A stretch of 64,000 nucleotides of DNA from Anderseniella sp. (GTDB taxonomy: Bacteria; Pseudomonadota; Alphaproteobacteria; Rhizobiales; Aestuariivirgaceae), in the NCBI GenBank assembly GCA_028289645.1, contig JANQOK010000008.1:310001-374000 (forward strand), read 5' to 3'. Of the stretch, positions 25,223 to 33,457 are shown piece after piece. The position numbers were made by a program, and so were the translations under genes. The number at the start of each line of letters is the position of its first letter. The stretch's first letter is position 1. Under the pieces are notes generated by a model. That model was not told the DNA's origin. It searched no databases and worked only from the letters and a program-made list of their open reading frames with translations.

Positions 25223-26134
25223 TCACTCCTCGCCCCCACGCCGCGGCTTGATCAGCGCCAAACCCGCCATGATCAACACCAGCGCCAGCACGATTGACAG
25301 GGAGATTTGCTCATTCAGCAGCACCACGCCCCACATCACCGCCGCCGGCGTTACGATGTAGGAGACCTGGCTGGCAAACACCACGCCGCCATGGGCGAGC
25401 ATGTACAGCAGGCCGGAATAAGCACCGAGATGAGCTGCGGCCATCAGCAGGATAGACAGCTCAGCCGTGCTGGCGTCGAACGGCAGCAGGTATGGCGCAT
25501 CGGCGAGCCACAAAGTGACCAGCAGCATGCCGGTGCCGGCAACGGTCATGCCCCAAAGCGCGGCCACGGCATCGAGCCCGGCCGGACGCTTCAGGCTGAT
25601 ATAGACATTTTCCACCGCATAGCTGGTGGCAGCTGCCAGCGATACCAGCGTCCAGAACATCTGGCCCGGCAGTGGCACCTCAACACCGGGCAGGAACATG
25701 ACCAGCATGGCCGCCAGGCCGAGCAGGATGCCGGTGAAGCGGCGGGCATTGGCCTTCTCCATGGCCAGCATGATCGACAGCAACAGGGTGATCATCGGGA
25801 TCAGCGCAAACACGATGGCCCTGATCCCGGCCGGCAGATGAATGGCGGCATAGAATGACAGGGCATGCGGAAACGCGGTGCCGAGGAAACCGGTCACCAG
25901 GTAAAACCGCAGGTGGGCTGCATCCAGAGGCGGCCGCAGCCGGCGCACCAGCAACACGGCACTGAGCATCAGCGCGCCGGCGAAGGCCGACCACAAGGCC
26001 ACCGTCAACGGATCGATACCGGACGCAGTGGCCAGGGTGGCGAGAGAGATCGTCAGCCCCCAGCCAAGCCCGGTGAACAGCAGAACAATGACCAGCAGGA
26101 CTGATCCGGGAGACCGTACTGTTGCCAATGACAT
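25223..26134 (-). CDS. EamA/DMT family transporter
   Basis: A 303-residue protein with ten predicted membrane helices arranged as two EamA repeats (about 15-150 and 165-295). The second repeat ends in VMWGVVLLNEQISLSIVLALVLIMAGLALI, the usual signature. Family members export amino acids and other metabolites. It lies 118 bp after the methyltransferase gene on the same strand and may share its transcript. Its stop is 8 bp from the end of the convergent SDR gene. Confidence 0.85.
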   Translation of the reverse strand: MSLATVRSPGSVLLVIVLLFTGLGWGLTISLATLATASGIDPLTVALWSAFAGALMLSAVLLVRRLRPPLDAAHLRFYLVTGFLGTAFPHALSFYAAIHLPAGIRAIVFALIPMITLLLSIMLAMEKANARRFTGILLGLAAMLVMFLPGVEVPLPGQMFWTLVSLAAATSYAVENVYISLKRPAGLDAVAALWGMTVAGTGMLLVTLWLADAPYLLPFDASTAELSILLMAAAHLGAYSGLLYMLAHGGVVFASQVSYIVTPAAVMWGVVLLNEQISLSIVLALVLIMAGLALIKPRRGGEE

Positions 26135-26251
26135 GAACGGGATGTTTCCTGAGTGAGAATTTGCGTGATCAAAGCACCGGCTGACCGGATCGGCAAACTT
26201 ATTTGTATCCGGTAGCGCAGTTTGTGTTCCCGGTCGGCTCGGGAGGGCTGG

Positions 26252-27274
26252 CTACTTGTAGGCAATTGCCGCGCTGGAAGGCCCCTGCAGCGGCATAATT
26301 TCAAACTTCGTGAAACCTGCCTCGCGGCACCATGAGATGAATTCGGCGCCGGCGAAATCGAAAGCGTCACCGAACTCGATCAGCATGTTCAATGACAGGA
26401 ACATCCCGAACGTGTTCTCACGGCGGGCATCGTCGATCAGGGCTTCAATCGCTATGAAAGCGCCGCCGGGAGACAAGGCGTCATAGGCCTTCTTGACCAG
26501 CAGCTTCTTCTTTTCAAGGTTCCAGTCGTGCAGGATCATGCCCATGGTGATCAGGTCCGCACCCGGCAGCGGGTCGGTGAAAAAATCACCCGCAACGGCC
26601 TGAATCCGGTCGCCAAGACCAGCAGCCTCGATCTTGCGATTTGCAATACCGGTCACCTCAGGCAGGTCAAAGCTCGTGCAACTCATGTTCCGGTGACGAG
26701 ACACCACAACCCGCGACAGCAGGGCATCCGCGCCGCCAATATCGGTCAGCGTCCGATAGCGCTCGAACGGGAAGGTCTCGGCCAGGGTTTCAAAATTTCC
26801 GATGGAGGCGCCGTTCATGGCCTCCATGAACGCTTCCAGACGGGCAGGTTTGGCATACAGCGTCTCGAAGAAGCCCTTGCCGCTGTGCTTGATTTCGTTC
26901 TGCGCCTCCCCGGTGCGCAGCGCCTCGGTAAGGTCGGCCCAGAACCGGTAATTGCGGTTTTCCCACAGTTCCAGGATGCCGCCGATATAGCCGGGCTGGT
27001 TGCGGTCCAGGAACATGGCTGTCGATGGTGTGTTGCGATAGGTCGCCGCCGGGCCATCACCATCACGTTCAAGCAGATCCACCGAGACCAGCAGGTCGAG
27101 GAAGTCCATGGCCGGACGCTGTTGCAGATTATATTCGCTAACGATCTCATCGAGCGTCATCGGCGATTGCGCCAAGCGGGTGTAGAGGCCGAGGCCAACC
27201 GCGCTCAACAGTGCCTTCGAAAGCCCAAACCCAGCCGCAACCCGCATAATGTGGTCTGGGCCTGCAGCTGTCAC
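26252..27274 (-). CDS. SAM-dependent methyltransferase of the O-methyltransferase (PF00891-type) family
   Basis: The 340-residue protein has an N-terminal winged-helix dimerisation domain (LSKALLSAVGLGLYTRLA...MTLDEIVSEYNLQQRPAMDFLDLLVSV) and a C-terminal Rossmann methyltransferase domain (TLTDIGGADALL, TSFDLPEV, GDFFTDPLPGADLITMGMILHDW). Acetylserotonin-type, carotenoid/bacteriochlorophyll-type and the DMSP-synthesis enzyme DsyB all belong to this family and have this length. Because the window has two DMSP-lyase-like genes, DsyB is a candidate identity, but I cannot separate it from paralogues by eye. The His-Asp in ILHDW is the usual catalytic region. ATG 27274 assumed. Confidence 0.75.
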   Translation of the reverse strand: MTAAGPDHIMRVAAGFGLSKALLSAVGLGLYTRLAQSPMTLDEIVSEYNLQQRPAMDFLDLLVSVDLLERDGDGPAATYRNTPSTAMFLDRNQPGYIGGILELWENRNYRFWADLTEALRTGEAQNEIKHSGKGFFETLYAKPARLEAFMEAMNGASIGNFETLAETFPFERYRTLTDIGGADALLSRVVVSRHRNMSCTSFDLPEVTGIANRKIEAAGLGDRIQAVAGDFFTDPLPGADLITMGMILHDWNLEKKKLLVKKAYDALSPGGAFIAIEALIDDARRENTFGMFLSLNMLIEFGDAFDFAGAEFISWCREAGFTKFEIMPLQGPSSAAIAYK

Positions 27275-27315
27275 AACAACTCTCCTTCACGCAACACTGC
27301 TCTGAAGCTAAAGGC

Positions 27316-27401
27316 TGGTGCGGACGGCGGGACTTGAACCCGCACAGCCTTTCGGCCGAGGGATTTTAAGTCCCTTGCGTCTACCATTTCGCCACGTCCG
27401 C
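27316..27401 (-). tRNA. tRNA-Leu (TAA anticodon)
   Basis: Read on the minus strand, the acceptor stem GCGGACG pairs with its 3' strand CGTCCGC. There is a D-arm with GGTAGACGC, an anticodon stem AGGGA/TCCCT enclosing loop CTTAAAA (anticodon TAA), a long variable arm (CGGCCGAAAGGCTG) and T-loop GGTTCAAGTCC. Discriminator A and an encoded CCA end the gene. The long variable arm fits a class II leucine tRNA. Confidence 0.95.
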
Positions 27402-27417
27402 GTACTTTTCGCCGCAT

Positions 27418-28974
27418 CTATAACAGGGAAATGCGCTCCTCGACCAGCCTTTGTGCGCCTGCATAATCGGCTTTTCCCGAGCCCAGAACGGGAATCGCAT
27501 CGACCACCATAATCGCCTTGGGCACCCACAGTTCCGGCACGCCTTCCTGCTTGGCATATTTCAGCATTTCCGGGCGCGCGGCATTTTCCTGGTCAGTGAT
27601 CAGCACGATGCGCTCGCCCTTGCGGCCGTCGTTGATAGTCACGGCGATGTGGCTGTGCTCCGGCCACAGGCCGGAGGCCAGGGCCTCAATGGCCCCCAGC
27701 GACACCATCTCTCCGCCAAGCTTGGCAAAGCGCTTGGCGCGACCCTTGATGGTGACGAAGCGGTCGTCGGTAATGGTAACGATATCACCGGTGTCATGCC
27801 AGCCATCCTGTGGCGGCACCAGCTTGCCGTCGCCACCGGGCAACAAATATCCCAGCATGACATTGGCACCACGCACCACCAGCCGGCCGCCTTCATGGAT
27901 ACCTTTCACCGGTTCGAGACGATGCTCAATGCCCGGCAGAAGCTGACCGACACTGCCCGGCCTGTTGGTTTCGGGCGTGTTGAGCGCCACCACCGGCGCG
28001 CACTCGGTTGCGCCATAACCCTCGACGATTTCGGTGCCGTGTTTCTCCCAAAGCGCACGGGTCTCGTCCTTGACCCGCTCCGCACCGGCCACAATCATCT
28101 TGACGGATTTCAGGTCCTGCGAGGCGGCCGCGCGGGCATAGCCAGCAATGAAGGTGTCGGTGCCGAACAGCAGATCGGCCTTGATCTCGCCAACCAGCTT
28201 GGGGATCTCGCGATAGTGCAACGGGCTGGGATACTGCACTGCGCGAATGCCCTCAATCAGCGGCAGCAGCAACCCACCGGTCATGCCGACCGAATGGAAC
28301 ACCGGCAACGGATTGAAGAAGGTCTTGAACCTGGACAGATCAATGTGTTCGGCGACCTGGGCAATATTGGACAGGATGTTGCTGTGGCTCAGCACGACGC
28401 CCTTCGGTTCGCCCTCGGATCCGGACGTAAACAGGATGATGGCCGCATCGTTCGGTTGGGCGCCGCTGCGCGCAGCAACCGAGGCGGCGCGCAGCTTGTC
28501 GAACACGCCGCGCAGCTTGGCCAGCGGCGACAGGGATTTGCGCACGTCTTCAAGATAGACGACGCGCGCCTTTTCGCTGAGCGCCTCCACGACAGGCTCA
28601 AGATTGGCCTTGTTCACAAACAACCTGGAGGTAATGACCAGCTTGATGTCGGCAGTTGCACATGCTGACAGGATGTTTTTCTGGCCGGCCGAGAAGTTCA
28701 GCATGGCCGCGGTGCGTCCGTGCCACATCAGGGCGAACAGAGTGACCGCGGTTGCGTTGACATTGGGCAGCAGCAGGCCGACCGTCTCTCCCGGTTCGGT
28801 CTGGCGGGCAAACACCCGGCCCAGCACCTGGGCGCCCAGTATCAGCCGGTCATAGGAGATGGGCTGACGGGTCTGGTCTTCCACAATAGCCATGGACTTG
28901 CCATGCTTTGCGGCAGCCCTCAGCAATGCTTGCGGCAGTGTCAGATCAACAGGCCCTTGATATTTTGCAGTCAC
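27418..28974 (-). CDS. AMP-dependent acyl-CoA/acyl-ACP synthetase (Aas-type ligase domain)
   Basis: A 518-residue adenylate-forming enzyme. The P-loop FTSGSEGEPKG, the GYGATE motif, DTGDI and a C-terminal lysine in LGSGKADY are all present. The core (NRPGSVGQLLPGIEHRLEPV, IHEGGRLVVRGANVMLGYL) resembles the ligase half of Aas, which activates fatty acids for acyl-ACP or lysophospholipid acylation; the acyltransferase half is missing. I chose GTG 28974 (VTAKYQGPVDL) because the open frame upstream overlaps the preceding gene and lacks similarity. Start uncertain. Confidence 0.85.
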   Translation of the reverse strand: MTAKYQGPVDLTLPQALLRAAAKHGKSMAIVEDQTRQPISYDRLILGAQVLGRVFARQTEPGETVGLLLPNVNATAVTLFALMWHGRTAAMLNFSAGQKNILSACATADIKLVITSRLFVNKANLEPVVEALSEKARVVYLEDVRKSLSPLAKLRGVFDKLRAASVAARSGAQPNDAAIILFTSGSEGEPKGVVLSHSNILSNIAQVAEHIDLSRFKTFFNPLPVFHSVGMTGGLLLPLIEGIRAVQYPSPLHYREIPKLVGEIKADLLFGTDTFIAGYARAAASQDLKSVKMIVAGAERVKDETRALWEKHGTEIVEGYGATECAPVVALNTPETNRPGSVGQLLPGIEHRLEPVKGIHEGGRLVVRGANVMLGYLLPGGDGKLVPPQDGWHDTGDIVTITDDRFVTIKGRAKRFAKLGGEMVSLGAIEALASGLWPEHSHIAVTINDGRKGERIVLITDQENAARPEMLKYAKQEGVPELWVPKAIMVVDAIPVLGSGKADYAGAQRLVEERISLL

Positions 28975-29002
28975 AGATTTCGATCTTCCCGGTTTACAAG
29001 CA

Positions 29003-29515
29003 TTACACCTTGGCACCGTCACGGATCGGCGGTGCAAACTGAAGTGTCATGTCCCACGGCAGGTAAATCCAGGTATCCTGGCTGACTTCGGTGACAAACG
29101 TATCAACAAGCGGTCGTCCGGACGGCTTGGCATATATGGTTGCAAAGTGGGCGTCGGGCAACAGGTCGCGCACCGCCTTGGCTGTCTTGCCGGTGTCGAC
29201 TAGGTCATCAACGATCAGCACTCCTTTGCCACCATCCGCCGACAACTCCTGTTTGACCTCCTTGAGGACCTGCAAATCGCCCTGCGAGCCATAATCGTAA
29301 GACGCGACACAAATTGTGTCGATGACCCGAAGGCCCAGTTCACGGGCGACAATCGCCGCCGGCACCAGGCCACCCCGGGTGATGGCGACGACGGAATGAA
29401 ACGGGCCATACTCGGCCAGCCGCCAGGTCAGCGCCCGGGCATCGCGGTGAAACTGCTCCCAGGAAACCGGAAACCCCTTGTCGTACCGATGATCCACATT
29501 TCCACCCTCAACCAT
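29003..29515 (-). CDS. gpt: Xanthine phosphoribosyltransferase
   Basis: A 170-residue type I phosphoribosyltransferase with the PRPP motif [13 protein letters not shown] and the Gpt-type substrate region ([28 protein letters not shown]). It converts xanthine or guanine plus PRPP to the nucleotide in purine salvage. The Met at 29515 ([19 protein letters not shown]) has GGAGG eight bases upstream and gives the usual family length, so the longer TTG-started frame from 29572 is rejected. It is followed by the acyl synthetase gene on the same strand. Confidence 0.9.
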   Translation of the reverse strand: MVEGGNVDHRYDKGFPVSWEQFHRDARALTWRLAEYGPFHSVVAITRGGLVPAAIVARELGLRVIDTICVASYDYGSQGDLQVLKEVKQELSADGGKGVLIVDDLVDTGKTAKAVRDLLPDAHFATIYAKPSGRPLVDTFVTEVSQDTWIYLPWDMTLQFAPPIRDGAKV

Positions 29516-29680
29516 CTCAGCCACCTCCGCCTTTTCCTGCAGTTTCCTGTCCTGACCTAGCTCTTCGCACAAGGCAGACCTGCGCGCAACGCTTGACGCA
29601 CCTGCAAAATCCGTATCTGGCGCGTTCCCGGTCGATGGCCTATTGGTGATTGTCGGCAGAGAATTTATCCGAAGGACGTC

Positions 29681-30613
29681 ATGAGCACGTCACCCGCCAG
29701 TTCAAGCGATACCCAGACGGCCGTGCCATCAGCGGTGCGCGGCGGAACGCTGATGTCGGTGGCCATGCTGTGCTTCGTGCTCAATGACACGGTCGCCAAG
29801 ACCCTGTCGGACCAGATCAATGTCGGACAGTTCATCGCCATCCGCGGCTTGTTCGCCAGTGCCATCATCGCCGCGCTGGTAATTTTTCTGGGTCACGTGC
29901 GCGACATTCCAAAAGCGCTGTCTGCACAAGTTCTGGTGCGCACCCTGTTCGATGTGGTGTCCACATTCCTGTTCATCATCGCCCTGTTTCACCTGCCGTT
30001 GCCGAATGTAACAGCCGTGTTGCAGGCGGTGCCACTGGTGGTCACCGTCATGGCCGCGGCCTTCCTGGGCGAAGCCGTCGGCTGGAAAAGGCTGAGCGCC
30101 ATCCTGGTCGGGTTCGCCGGCGTGTTGCTGATCGTCAAACCCGGCAGTGACGGCTTCAACAACTATATCTGGCTGGTACTGGCCTGTGTGTTCACGGTGG
30201 CTATCAGGGACCTTGCCACCCGGAAACTCAATCTCACCGTCCCATCGATCATTGTAGCCTTCACCAATTCGATTTGTGTCATGCTCGGCGGCGTGGCGTG
30301 GGCGACGTTTGAGGGCTTTCATGCGGTCACATCGGCGCAGACCGGGTGGATTGCACTGGGGTCGGTGTTCCTGGTTGGCGGCTACCTGTTCACTGTCATG
30401 TCGCTACGCGGCACTGAAGTCGCCTACACCGCACCATTCCGCTATACGCTGATCATCTACGCGCTGATCCTTGGCTATCTGGTGTTTGGCGACGTACCTG
30501 ACAATTGGTCGATGCTGGGCATCGTGCTGATTGTCGGCTCAGGCCTGTTCACGCTATATCGCGAGCAACGGTTGAAAAAGCGCGTCGGCTTCGGCAAACG
30601 GCCGGTCAGATAA
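29681..30613 (+). CDS. EamA/DMT family transporter
   Basis: A 310-residue inner-membrane protein with ten predicted helices in two EamA repeats; a polar N-terminal tail of about 22 residues precedes the first helix. Typical stretches are [28 protein letters not shown]-like in the first repeat and [22 protein letters not shown] in the second. Probably an exporter; substrate unknown. ATG 29681 is preceded by GAAGGACG. It lies 19 bp before the MOSC gene, so co-transcription is likely. Confidence 0.85.
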   Translation: MSTSPASSSDTQTAVPSAVRGGTLMSVAMLCFVLNDTVAKTLSDQINVGQFIAIRGLFASAIIAALVIFLGHVRDIPKALSAQVLVRTLFDVVSTFLFIIALFHLPLPNVTAVLQAVPLVVTVMAAAFLGEAVGWKRLSAILVGFAGVLLIVKPGSDGFNNYIWLVLACVFTVAIRDLATRKLNLTVPSIIVAFTNSICVMLGGVAWATFEGFHAVTSAQTGWIALGSVFLVGGYLFTVMSLRGTEVAYTAPFRYTLIIYALILGYLVFGDVPDNWSMLGIVLIVGSGLFTLYREQRLKKRVGFGKRPVR

Positions 30614-30632
30614 GTCAGATAAGCCAGGCAAC

Positions 30633-31721
30633 ATGACAGTTCGCATCGAATATATCTATCGCTATCCGGTGAAAGGGTTTCGGGCCGAGCGGCTTGACCG
30701 CGGGGTACTTGCCGCCGGCGCCGGGCTGACCTGGGACCGGGCCTTTGCCTTCACGTCCGGCAACCAGCCGCCTCCAGAGAACGATACCGACTGGACCCAG
30801 GCCCGGACCTTCATCCAGATGACGGTTTATCCGCAGTTGGCCGGGTTCAGAGCTGCACTGGACGAGACCAACGACATGCTGACCATAACTTCACCCAATG
30901 ACGACACCGCATCAACCGGGCTAAGCACCGGCGATGACAATGCCGTAAACGCCCTGATGAACAAGCACTTCACACCAGGACCAAAGGGTCCCATCCGGCT
31001 GCACCGGCTGGCCAACGCCCACGGGCACTGGGATTTCACCGACACATCGGTTTCGATCATCAACCTGGCGACGGTGGAATGGCTGGAATGGGTCAGCGGG
31101 CTGACCCTGTCGCACCTGCGCTTTCGCGGCAACCTGTATGTCACCGGACTGGAACCGTTTGAAGAGTTTTCCCTGGCCGGCAGAACCGTTCGGTTCGGAT
31201 CAGTGGTCCTGAAAGTGCTCCGCCCGGCCCTGCGCTGCGCCGCAACGGCGGCCGACCCGTGGAGCGGCGATACCAGCATCGACGTCGTCAACATTCTGCG
31301 CACCTATGCCGGCCATGGATTTTGCGGCATGTACGCCCAGGTGCTCAGCGGCGGCGAGCTATTCGAAGATGACCACCTGCGCCGGGTGGATACAGACCTG
31401 TTCAATCCGTTCGACATCCTGCCTGAACGGACACCTGACCCGGTGTTGTGGCCGCGGCCGGCCCAAGCCCAGCGCACCGGCAATGGCGGCGTGCTTTTCA
31501 AGCCGCTCGATCCGAGCTGGCCGTTCTTGCCGGCAAATGCCGGGGCACGGATCACCCTGCATCCCGGGCTCGACTACACACGCGAACCGGTTAGACTTAG
31601 CCTCACACAGCGTGGCGATCAGGAGGTGATGCCGGTCAGTGACGAGGCGCTCGAAGAACTGGTGGATGGATCCCGGGTCATTCTGTCGGGCCCGGTGGAA
31701 ACCCGCTCGGGCCGCGCTTGA
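30633..31721 (+). CDS. MOSC domain protein (YcbX/mARC-like)
   Basis: A 362-residue protein with the MOSC N-terminal beta-barrel (IEYIYRYPVKGFRAERLD) and a MOSC domain (about 100-250) containing LSHLRFRGNLYV and the Cys in PALRCAATAADP, the proposed molybdenum ligand in mARC/YcbX enzymes. These reduce N-hydroxylated compounds. A C-terminal extension of about 90 residues has no recognised domain. A molybdenum-cofactor link fits moaA and formate dehydrogenase in this window. It is between an EamA gene and a DUF1194 gene. Confidence 0.8.
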   Translation: MTVRIEYIYRYPVKGFRAERLDRGVLAAGAGLTWDRAFAFTSGNQPPPENDTDWTQARTFIQMTVYPQLAGFRAALDETNDMLTITSPNDDTASTGLSTGDDNAVNALMNKHFTPGPKGPIRLHRLANAHGHWDFTDTSVSIINLATVEWLEWVSGLTLSHLRFRGNLYVTGLEPFEEFSLAGRTVRFGSVVLKVLRPALRCAATAADPWSGDTSIDVVNILRTYAGHGFCGMYAQVLSGGELFEDDHLRRVDTDLFNPFDILPERTPDPVLWPRPAQAQRTGNGGVLFKPLDPSWPFLPANAGARITLHPGLDYTREPVRLSLTQRGDQEVMPVSDEALEELVDGSRVILSGPVETRSGRA

Positions 31722-31758
31722 ATGGAACTGCCGCATAGCCAGAGCGTTGGCTGCGCTA

Positions 31759-32451
31759 ATGTCGTGCCTGCTTATCGCGAATGTACCGGCATCAGCGCAG
31801 CCCGTGGCAATAGAACTGGTGCTGGCAGTGGACACGTCAGCCAGCGTCGACGACACGGAATATGCATTGCAGATGCGCGGCATCGCCTCGGCCCTTGAAA
31901 GCAGTGAGATCATCGAGGCCATCGGCCAGCATAAGAACGGTGTGGCGATTGCACTGTTGCAATGGAGCGGCGGGCCGCTCGGCAAAATCGCGGTTGACTG
32001 GACAGTGGTATCATCGGAAGCGTCGGTTCGGGCGCTTGCTGCCAGAATCGCGGGGGCGCCGCGCGCCAATACCGGCAATTTCACCGCCATCAGCACTGCC
32101 ATAAATCGCGCCATGGAAATGCTGGAAACCAATGCGCAGGTCGGTGAGTTCCGCCGTATCGACATTTCCGGCGACGGTCGCAACAATTCCGGAGACCACC
32201 CTTCCCTGGCGCGCAGCGTGGCGGTCTCAAAGGGCATCACCATCAACGGGCTGGCAATCCTTGACGGGGATCCGGGCCTTGCTGCCTATTATCGTGTCAA
32301 TGTGACCGGGGGACCGGGCTCGTTCGTCATCAGCGCCGATGATTTTGCGGATTTCGCCAAGGCCATGAAACGAAAACTGGGCCGCGAGCTGAGCCTGCAA
32401 TTGTCTTCCGTGCCTGCCCCCAGACCAAGGAAACGCCATGCTGCCAGATGA
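31759..32451 (+). CDS. DUF1194 (VWA-like) exported protein, second copy
   Basis: About 230 residues with the DUF1194 blocks VLAVDTSASVDDTEYALQMRGIA (MIDAS-like DTSAS), WSGGPLGKIAVDWTVV, IDISGDGRNNSGDHP and GITINGLAILDGD. A signal peptide ends near ASAQP. The start is unclear: ATG 31759 gives a short signal, TTG 31747 a better one, and the frame is open back into the MOSC gene. None has a strong ribosome site. The MIDAS-like segment is better preserved than in the first copy at 11728-12471. Its end overlaps the next gene by 14 bp. Confidence 0.75.
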   Translation: MSCLLIANVPASAQPVAIELVLAVDTSASVDDTEYALQMRGIASALESSEIIEAIGQHKNGVAIALLQWSGGPLGKIAVDWTVVSSEASVRALAARIAGAPRANTGNFTAISTAINRAMEMLETNAQVGEFRRIDISGDGRNNSGDHPSLARSVAVSKGITINGLAILDGDPGLAAYYRVNVTGGPGSFVISADDFADFAKAMKRKLGRELSLQLSSVPAPRPRKRHAAR

Positions 32452-33457
32452 ATGCCTCACACTTGCCGATGTGCGCGATCTCGCACATCAGGCACTGCAC
32501 GGCTCTGGCGCGCGCGGGCTTCAGCTTGAGCAGACGACGCTTGCCATTGTGGAGGCCGAGGCCGACGGCATCCGCACGGTCGGCCTCGGATACCTTCCAA
32601 GTTATTGCGAGCATCTGAGATGCAACAAGATTGTCGGCACCGCGCAAACCTCACATGAGCAGGTTGCCGGATCTGCCATCGCCAGTGATGCGGACCAGGG
32701 GTTTTCGTTTGCCGCCTTTCACGAAGCCATGCATGACTTTCACGACCTTGCCCGCGCTCAAGGCATTGCCGCGCTTGCCATCCGGCGGTCGTCATCCGCC
32801 GGTATCCTGGGATGGTTCGTTGAGCGCACGGCAAATGCGGGACTGGTCGGCATCGGCTTTGCCAATTCATCAACGCTGATGGCACCGTTCGGCGGCAGCA
32901 CAGCCTTTTTCGGCACCAATCCCCTGGCCTTTGCGGTGCCGCGTGGCGGCGACCGCCCTGCCCTGATCGGTGACATGGCCACGTCGCAGGTGGCGTATGT
33001 GACGGTGAGAGAGCATGCCGCCGAGGGCAAGTCCATTCCGCTTGGCTGGGGTCTGGACAAAACCGGCAAGCCGACCACAGACCCCAATGAAGTACTTGAT
33101 GGCGGCGCCATGGCGCCGGCAGGAGGCTACAAGGGATCGTTGCTGGCACTGCTGGTCGACGTGCTGGCGGGCGGGCTGGCCGGGCCCAATTTCTCCTTTC
33201 AGGCATCCCTGTTCGGCAACAACGAAGGCGGGCCATGCGATGTGGGCCAGATGTTCATTGCACTTTCGCCCGCAACCTTCAGCGGCGACCGGCCGGGCCG
33301 ATTTGCGGACCGCCTGGAGGTCATGCTGTCGGCGCTGAGTGAGGATGAGGGCGTACGGCTGCCCGGCAACAGCCGCCATGCGCATAGAGAAAAAGCAGCC
33401 AAACACGGCGTCGTCGTGCCGGGGGACCTGCTGGTCCGGCTGCGCGCTTACATCTGA
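32438..33457 (+). CDS. Ldh2/malate-lactate dehydrogenase family oxidoreductase
   Basis: A 339-residue protein of the Ldh2/MdlD type, an NAD(P)-dependent family structurally unrelated to classical malate dehydrogenase. Visible family stretches are ADGIRTVGLGYLPSYCEHL, GIGFANSSTLMAPFGG, FFGTNPLAFAVPRG, MATSQVAY and APAGGYKGSLLALLVDVLAGGL. The usual His after GVDSHG-type sequence near residue 45-50 is replaced (EADGIRTVGLGYLP), so catalysis may differ. It overlaps the DUF1194 gene by 14 bp and its end overlaps the convergent MocR gene by 10 bp. Confidence 0.8.
   Translation: MLPDECLTLADVRDLAHQALHGSGARGLQLEQTTLAIVEAEADGIRTVGLGYLPSYCEHLRCNKIVGTAQTSHEQVAGSAIASDADQGFSFAAFHEAMHDFHDLARAQGIAALAIRRSSSAGILGWFVERTANAGLVGIGFANSSTLMAPFGGSTAFFGTNPLAFAVPRGGDRPALIGDMATSQVAYVTVREHAAEGKSIPLGWGLDKTGKPTTDPNEVLDGGAMAPAGGYKGSLLALLVDVLAGGLAGPNFSFQASLFGNNEGGPCDVGQMFIALSPATFSGDRPGRFADRLEVMLSALSEDEGVRLPGNSRHAHREKAAKHGVVVPGDLLVRLRAYI

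Noticed and set aside
27316-27401. tRNA-Leu as an integration site of a genomic island
   Set aside because: No integrase gene and no repeated tRNA 3' end were seen in the window.
27451-28668. 405-codon plus-strand open frame opposite the acyl synthetase
   Set aside because: Antisense shadow with no recognisable domain; the ligase motifs are on the minus strand.
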